DNA of 9,783 nt, from the NCBI GenBank assembly GCA_017882945.1, contig JADGON010000045.1, forward strand, positions 1 to 9,783, read 5' to 3'. This document shows positions 6,432 through 9,783 of the stretch, one piece after another. Both the position numbers and the translations under genes were made by a program. The stretch is from Acidimicrobiia bacterium (GTDB lineage: Bacteria > Actinomycetota > Acidimicrobiia > IMCC26256 > JAENVU01). Positions within the stretch are counted from its first letter, which is position 1. Each line of letters begins with the position of its first letter. The notes beneath the pieces were generated by a model. It saw nothing but the letters and a program-made list of their open reading frames with translations, made no database searches and was not told the origin of the DNA.

Positions 6432-6664
6432 GCCCTGAGCTCCTTTATGGCGGAGCCTGCCGTCATCCCCCAGTTGTTGCCCACCCTTCTGCGGGAGCGT
6501 CCGCGCCTCAGATCGAGCCCGCCTCGAAGGACCGGGCATCTGGAATGAGACCGGGACCACCGTGGGCCGGCCGTACGGAGTGAGGCTGCTCACGGGGCCT
6601 CCTCGGTGGCCGGTCCCCTGTTGCCGACCGCCGGTGATTGCGCCACTGTGGAGACTTGAGTGAG

Positions 6665-6672
6665 AAAAGGGG
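6665..6672 (+). promoter_or_regulatory. Ribosome binding site of mct
   Basis: AAAAGGGG ends 7 bases before the ATG at 6680. It supports this start over an in-frame TTG at 6638, and the protein then begins MAGALSGLRVVEGSAF, as expected for the family. Confidence 0.7.
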
Positions 6673-6679
6673 CGTCGCC

Positions 6680-7927
6680 ATGGCAGGAGCCCTCTCTGGT
6701 CTTCGGGTTGTCGAGGGGTCGGCCTTCGTGGCCATGCCGCTGGGCGGCATGACCCTGGCCCAGCTCGGCGCCGACGTGATCCGGTTCGACCCCATCGGCG
6801 GGGGTCTGGACTACACCAGGTGGCCGGTCACCCTCGACGGGCGGCACAGCCTGTTCTGGGCCGGGTTCAACAAGGGCAAGCGGTCGATCGCCGTCGACAT
6901 CCGCGCCCCCGAGGGGCAGGAGATCCTCACCCGGCTGATCACCGCCCCCGGACCGGACGCCGGGATCTTCCTCACCAACTTCCCAGCGCGAGGCTGGACG
7001 GCATACGAGACCCTCCGCAGCCACCGCGAGGACCTCATCATGGTCCACCTGGTCGGGCGGCGGGACGGCGGCTCCGAGGTGGACTACACGGTCAACCCGC
7101 AGACCGGGTTGCCGTTCGTCACCGGACCGACCGACTTCCACCGCCCGGTCAACCACCTCCTGCCGGCATGGGACTGCATCGCGGGTCAGATGGCCGTCGT
7201 CGGCCTGCTCGCCGCCGAGCGGCACCGCCGGCTGAGCGGCGAGGGGCAGCTGGTGCGGCTCGCGCTCAAGGACGTCGCGCTGGCGATGCTCGGCCACCTC
7301 GGCAAGATCGCCGAGGTGATGGTCAACGACGCCGACCGCCCCAAGGACGGCAACTACCTCTACGGGGCGTTCGGTCGCGACTTCGGCACCCTGGACGGCA
7401 AGCGGCTCATGGTCGTCGCGCTGACCCTCAGCCAATGGGTCAACCTGGTCCGCGTCACTCAGCTCGACGATGAGCTGGTGGCGCTGGCGAAACGGCTGCG
7501 GCTCGACTTCGCCAAGGAGGGCGACCGGTTCCGGGCCCGCCGGGAGATCGCCCGGGTCTTCGAGCCGTGGTTCGCGACGAAGCTGCTCGCCGAGATCCGC
7601 CACCACTTCGACACCGCCGGGGTCACCTGGGCGCCCTACCGAACCGTCCGGGAGGCCGTCGAGCACGACCCGGACTGCTCCGCCGACAACCCGATGTTCG
7701 CCCTGGTCGAGCAACCGGAGGTCGGGACGTTCCTCATGCCCGGGCTGCCGATCGACTTCGGCGCCTGCGAGCGCGCACCGGTCGAGCGGGCCCCGAAACT
7801 CGGCGAGCACACCGACGAGATCCTCATGGACGTGCTCGGGATGGACAGCGCGCAGGTCGGGCGGCTGCACGACCGGGCCGTGGTCGCCGGTCCCGAGGAG
7901 TCCGCCTTCAGCCACCTGGTCGACTGA
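6680..7927 (+). CDS. mct: Mesaconyl-CoA C1-C4 CoA transferase (2-methylfumaryl-CoA isomerase), CaiB/BaiF class III
   Basis: A 415-residue class III CoA transferase. The family member Mct moves CoA within one molecule, turning mesaconyl-C1-CoA (2-methylfumaryl-CoA) into mesaconyl-C4-CoA in the glyoxylate-assimilation part of the 3-hydroxypropionate bi-cycle. The sequence reads very like the Chloroflexus enzyme as I remember it: GLRVVEGSAFVAMPLGGMT, LAQLGADVIRFDPIGGGLDY, LVGRRDGGSEVDYTVNPQ, GNYLYGAFGRDF, VTWAPYRTVREA, KLGEHTDEIL. The Asp expected to carry the acyl anhydride in this class is D165 in LPAWD. Length is normal for the family. It is the first of three same-strand genes, followed after 33 bases by a CoA-ester lyase and then by an Htd2-type hydratase, the other two enzymes needed to reach acetyl-CoA and pyruvate. 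Arg, Ala and Thr codon choice (CGG, GCC, ACC) differs from the genes to the left. Alternative: a succinyl-CoA:mesaconate or itaconate CoA transferase, which are close relatives. Confidence 0.8.
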   Translation: MAGALSGLRVVEGSAFVAMPLGGMTLAQLGADVIRFDPIGGGLDYTRWPVTLDGRHSLFWAGFNKGKRSIAVDIRAPEGQEILTRLITAPGPDAGIFLTNFPARGWTAYETLRSHREDLIMVHLVGRRDGGSEVDYTVNPQTGLPFVTGPTDFHRPVNHLLPAWDCIAGQMAVVGLLAAERHRRLSGEGQLVRLALKDVALAMLGHLGKIAEVMVNDADRPKDGNYLYGAFGRDFGTLDGKRLMVVALTLSQWVNLVRVTQLDDELVALAKRLRLDFAKEGDRFRARREIARVFEPWFATKLLAEIRHHFDTAGVTWAPYRTVREAVEHDPDCSADNPMFALVEQPEVGTFLMPGLPIDFGACERAPVERAPKLGEHTDEILMDVLGMDSAQVGRLHDRAVVAGPEESAFSHLVD

Positions 7928-7950
7928 CGACGGCCCACGATCCCCGGACG

Positions 7951-7956
7951 AAAGGG
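7951..7956 (+). promoter_or_regulatory. Ribosome binding site of the CoA-ester lyase gene
   Basis: AAAGGG precedes the ATG at 7961 by only 4 bases; a second in-frame ATG at 7970 is 13 bases away. The short spacing leaves the exact start slightly open between the two, a difference of three residues. Confidence 0.55.
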
Positions 7957-7960
7957 CCCG

Positions 7961-8848
7961 ATGAGTGCGATGACTGCAGCGTGTGCGGCCAGTGAGCGTG
8001 AGCACCCAAGGTCGGCCGCGGCCACCGCGGTGACCTGGTTGTTCGTGCCCGGCGAGCGGCCCGAGCGGTTCGACAAGGCGGCCGGCTCCGGTGCCGACGA
8101 GGTCGTCCTGGACCTCGAGGACGCGGTGCCCCCCGCCGGCAAGGACGCGGCCCGCGAGCAGGTATGCCGGTGGCTCGCCGGCGCCGGGACCGGCTGGGTC
8201 CGGGTCAACGGCGCCGACACGCCGTGGTTCGAGGCCGACCTGGCGGCCCTGGCGGCGGTGGGGGCCGTGCCCGCTGTGGCTGCTCGGACCGGGCTGCGGG
8301 GCGTGCTCGTACCGAAGGCGGATGACCCCGAGGTGCTCGCGCTGGTGCGCGCGCGGGTCGGTCCGGACCGGGGCGTGATGGCCCTGGTCGAGTCGGCGCG
8401 GGGGGTGGCCGGGGCGCTCGCGCTGGCCGCCACGGACGCGGTGGACCGGCTGGCTTTCGGCTCGGTGGACCTGGCGGTCGACCTCGACGCGGTCGAGGAG
8501 GACCGCTCGCTGCTGCTGGCCCGCTCGATGCTCGTCCTCGCCTCCCGGGCCGCCGGAAAGCCCGGACCAGTCGACGGGATCACGGGGAGCTGGGACGACC
8601 CCGAGCTGGTCCGCTCGGACGCCTACCGCTCCCGGCGGCTGGGGTTCACCGGCAAGCTGTGCATTCACCCCGCTCAGCTCGATCCGGCCGCCGCGGCGTT
8701 CCGGCCCACCGAGGCCGAGCTGACCTGGGCGCAGCGGGTGCTCGATGCTTTGGGCGACGACGCCCCGGGAGCGGTCGCGGTCGCCGGCCAGATGGTCGAC
8801 AAGCCCGTGCTCGACCGGGCCCGGGCGATCGCGCGGCGGGCACGGTGA
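7961..8848 (+). CDS. CitE/HpcH-HpaI-like CoA-ester lyase, probable citramalyl-CoA lyase
   Basis: A 295-residue TIM-barrel lyase of the CitE-like family, which cleaves or forms 3-hydroxyacyl-CoA thioesters with a bound Mg2+. Family landmarks are in order: WLFVPGERPERFDKAAGSGAD (27-46 region), VVLDLEDAVPP, WVRVN with R81, GVLVPKADDPEV, ALVESARGV with metal-ligand candidate E144, RLAFGSVDLAVDL with D170, and GFTGKLCIHPAQL near the end. It has the short CitE/Ccl length rather than the roughly 350 residues of the Chloroflexus malyl-CoA lyase. Between an Mct-type and a Meh-type gene the best prediction is cleavage of citramalyl-CoA to acetyl-CoA and pyruvate; malyl-CoA or beta-methylmalyl-CoA activity cannot be excluded, because substrate range in this family is broad and not readable from motifs. 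About 25 residues precede the conserved core and look non-conserved. Confidence 0.82.
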   Translation: MSAMTAACAASEREHPRSAAATAVTWLFVPGERPERFDKAAGSGADEVVLDLEDAVPPAGKDAAREQVCRWLAGAGTGWVRVNGADTPWFEADLAALAAVGAVPAVAARTGLRGVLVPKADDPEVLALVRARVGPDRGVMALVESARGVAGALALAATDAVDRLAFGSVDLAVDLDAVEEDRSLLLARSMLVLASRAAGKPGPVDGITGSWDDPELVRSDAYRSRRLGFTGKLCIHPAQLDPAAAAFRPTEAELTWAQRVLDALGDDAPGAVAVAGQMVDKPVLDRARAIARRAR

Positions 8849-8860
8849 CACGGGTGCCCG

Positions 8861-8871
8861 GCATACATAGT
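8861..8871 (+). promoter_or_regulatory. AT-rich spot before the hydratase gene, possible internal -10
   Basis: GCATACATAGT, in the 49-base gap before the hydratase gene, stands out in very GC-rich surroundings. GTGACA at 8845-8850 could be a -35 but the spacing is only 13-15 bases, so an internal promoter is only a weak possibility. Confidence 0.2.
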
Positions 8872-8883
8872 CGTGGTTGTCAC

Positions 8884-8893
8884 GGGGAGGAGG
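8884..8893 (+). promoter_or_regulatory. Strong ribosome binding site of the hydratase gene
   Basis: GGGGAGGAGG ends 4 bases before the ATG at 8898 (its GGAGG at 8886-8890 is 7 bases away). It is the strongest such site in the window and fixes the start of the open-ended last gene. Confidence 0.8.
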
Positions 8894-8897
8894 TGCG

Positions 8898-9783
8898 ATG
8901 ACCGACATCCTGGAACGCACCGAGGTCATCGCGCCGGCGCCTGGTCTGGCGCTGGCCGGGCTGCTCGGCGTACAGGCGCCGGATCTGGCGGCCGACGAGC
9001 CGCTGCCGATCCCCTGGCACTGGGTCTATCTGCTCGAACGGCCGGCTCAGGCCGACCTGGGCCCCGACGGACACCCCGCCCGCGGCGGGATCCCCGTGCC
9101 GCCGGGTCCGGGGCGGCGGCGGATGTGGGCGAGTGGCACCGTGACGGGGCTGGGCCCGCTGCGCTGCGGGCGGCCGGCCACCCGGCGGACCCAGGTGCTC
9201 GGCTCGCAGGACAAGGAGGGCCGCTCCGGGCGGATGACCTTCGTGACGGTCGGGCACGAGATCGTCCAGGACGGTGCGGTCGTCGTCCGGGAGGAGCAGC
9301 ACATCGTCTACCGGGACGCGGCGCCGCCGGTCGGTGGGGCAGCGGGCGCGGCCTCCGAGGGCTCTTCTGGTATGCCGCAGGCCCCGGCCGTGACGCCGGA
9401 CCCGTCGGTGCCGTCGGTGCCGGCGGTCCCGATCGGTCCTGCCGAATGGGACGTGGTCGTCGACCCGACACTCCTGTTCCGCTACTCCGCGCTGACCTAC
9501 AACGCGCACCGCATTCACTACGACCGGGACTTCGCCCGCGACGTCGAGGGCTACCCGGGACTGGTCGTCCACGGGCCGCTGCAGGCCACCCTCATGGCCG
9601 AGGCGGCTCGGCGGCGCGGGCTGGTCGAGCCTGGCCGGCCGGTGCAGCTCGCCTACCGCATGCAGTCGCCGCTGTTCGACCACCAGGGCCTGGTCGTCTC
9701 GGCGGTCCCGGGACCGGACGGCGTTACCACCTCGGTCCGCGACCGTTGGGGCCGGGTCACCGCCACTGGGACGCTCCGCCTGC
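8898..9783 (+). CDS. meh: Htd2/MaoC-type hydratase, probable mesaconyl-C4-CoA hydratase, 3' end not in window
   Basis: An open frame from ATG 8898 to the window end without a stop (295 residues visible), so the stop lies outside; family length suggests it is nearly complete. The Htd2 relatives have two hotdog domains. The first (about 33-140) shows PLPIPWHWVYLLE, GRRRMWASG, VTVGHEIVQDG and VREEQHIVYRDA. The second (about 181-295) shows FRYSALTYNAHRIHYDRDFA and YPGLVVHGPLQATLMAEA. The catalytic histidine of the hydratase motif is H207; N202 stands where many MaoC hydratases have Asp, as is usual in the Htd2 branch. The domains are joined by a Pro/Val/Ala-rich linker (about 144-180). In this operon the predicted reaction is hydration of mesaconyl-C4-CoA to citramalyl-CoA. 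A related itaconyl-CoA hydratase or another 3-hydroxyacyl-CoA dehydratase is the main alternative, and the family cannot be told apart further by eye. Confidence 0.78.
   Translation, partial: MTDILERTEVIAPAPGLALAGLLGVQAPDLAADEPLPIPWHWVYLLERPAQADLGPDGHPARGGIPVPPGPGRRRMWASGTVTGLGPLRCGRPATRRTQVLGSQDKEGRSGRMTFVTVGHEIVQDGAVVVREEQHIVYRDAAPPVGGAAGAASEGSSGMPQAPAVTPDPSVPSVPAVPIGPAEWDVVVDPTLLFRYSALTYNAHRIHYDRDFARDVEGYPGLVVHGPLQATLMAEAARRRGLVEPGRPVQLAYRMQSPLFDHQGLVVSAVPGPDGVTTSVRDRWGRVTATGTLRL

Larger units (their letters stand above)
6398..6679. other. Non-coding stretch between the SnoaL-like gene and the mct operon
   Basis: About 280 bases with no convincing gene on either strand. It contains an inverted repeat near its left end that could end transcription of the upstream genes or bind a regulator. 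The right end must hold the promoter of the mct operon unless that operon is read from further upstream, but no clear -35/-10 pair was found; TTGCCG at 6621-6626 with CACTGT at 6644-6649 has 17-base spacing but poor -10 identity. Codon style differs on the two sides of this stretch. I recognised no transposase remnant, tRNA or attachment site in it. Confidence 0.6.

Noticed and set aside
6315..6593. A 92-codon minus-strand frame over the gap before mct
   Set aside because: About a third of it is antisense to the SnoaL-like gene, it has no recognisable family, and no ribosome site was seen. A decayed gene cannot be excluded but is not supported.
6590..8929. A 779-codon open frame on the minus strand across the mct and lyase genes
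   Set aside because: It is the complement of two genes with clear family motifs and ribosome sites. Its product is Arg/Gly/Pro/His-rich without any recognisable domain, as expected of an antisense frame in very GC-rich DNA.
8880..9683. A 267-codon open frame on the minus strand over the hydratase gene
   Set aside because: It is antisense to a frame with intact Htd2 motifs, and no domain was seen in the minus-strand product.

Overview
The window is high-GC DNA, most likely from an actinobacterium. The main evidence is an actinobacterial trio at the left edge (histidine phosphatase, DUF3090 protein, SCO1664-family kinase-like protein), together with an FrhB-type F420 protein and DUF4190 membrane proteins. 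The codon style of the left two thirds (many NCG codons such as tcg, acg and gcg) is the kind I associate with Acidimicrobiia-like lineages; this taxonomic guess is inference. No tRNA, rRNA, CRISPR array or recognisable insertion sequence was found.

Layout. (1) 1-1898, plus strand: a tightly overlapping three-gene unit, a histidine phosphatase cut by the window edge, a DUF3090 protein with a C-terminal zinc-ribbon-like motif, and an SCO1664-family protein with a PI3/4-kinase-like fold. (2) 1909-4882, minus strand, ending only 10 bp from the previous unit: a likely operon read leftward, consisting of an FrhB-family iron-sulfur protein with two 4Fe-4S cysteine sets, a small degenerate receiver-like protein, and a GT39/ArnT-like membrane glycosyltransferase. 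(3) 5021-6397, plus strand, divergent from the operon: two paralogous DUF4190 membrane proteins with long poly-proline N-termini built on different DNA repeats, then a SnoaL-like small protein. (4) 6398-6679: a non-coding stretch with an 8-bp inverted repeat, across which codon style changes. (5) 6680-9783 (open end), plus strand: three genes with clear ribosome binding sites, a mesaconyl-CoA C1-C4 CoA transferase (2-methylfumaryl-CoA isomerase, Mct), a CitE/HpcH-like CoA-ester lyase, and an Htd2/MaoC-type hydratase resembling mesaconyl-C4-CoA hydratase (Meh).

The most interesting element is the last operon. Read as chemistry, Mct converts mesaconyl-C1-CoA to mesaconyl-C4-CoA, Meh hydrates this to citramalyl-CoA, and the lyase splits citramalyl-CoA to acetyl-CoA and pyruvate. 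That is the terminal half of the glyoxylate-assimilation cycle of the 3-hydroxypropionate bi-cycle known from Chloroflexus. Here it is packed as a compact three-gene cassette in a probable actinobacterium. The closest alternative is an itaconate/mesaconate degradation set (transferase, hydratase, citramalyl-CoA lyase). The steps that make mesaconyl-C1-CoA are not in the window.

Functions are assigned by reading motifs and recalling family sequences; no alignment or database search was run. Composition statements are impressions from reading codons, not computed values.
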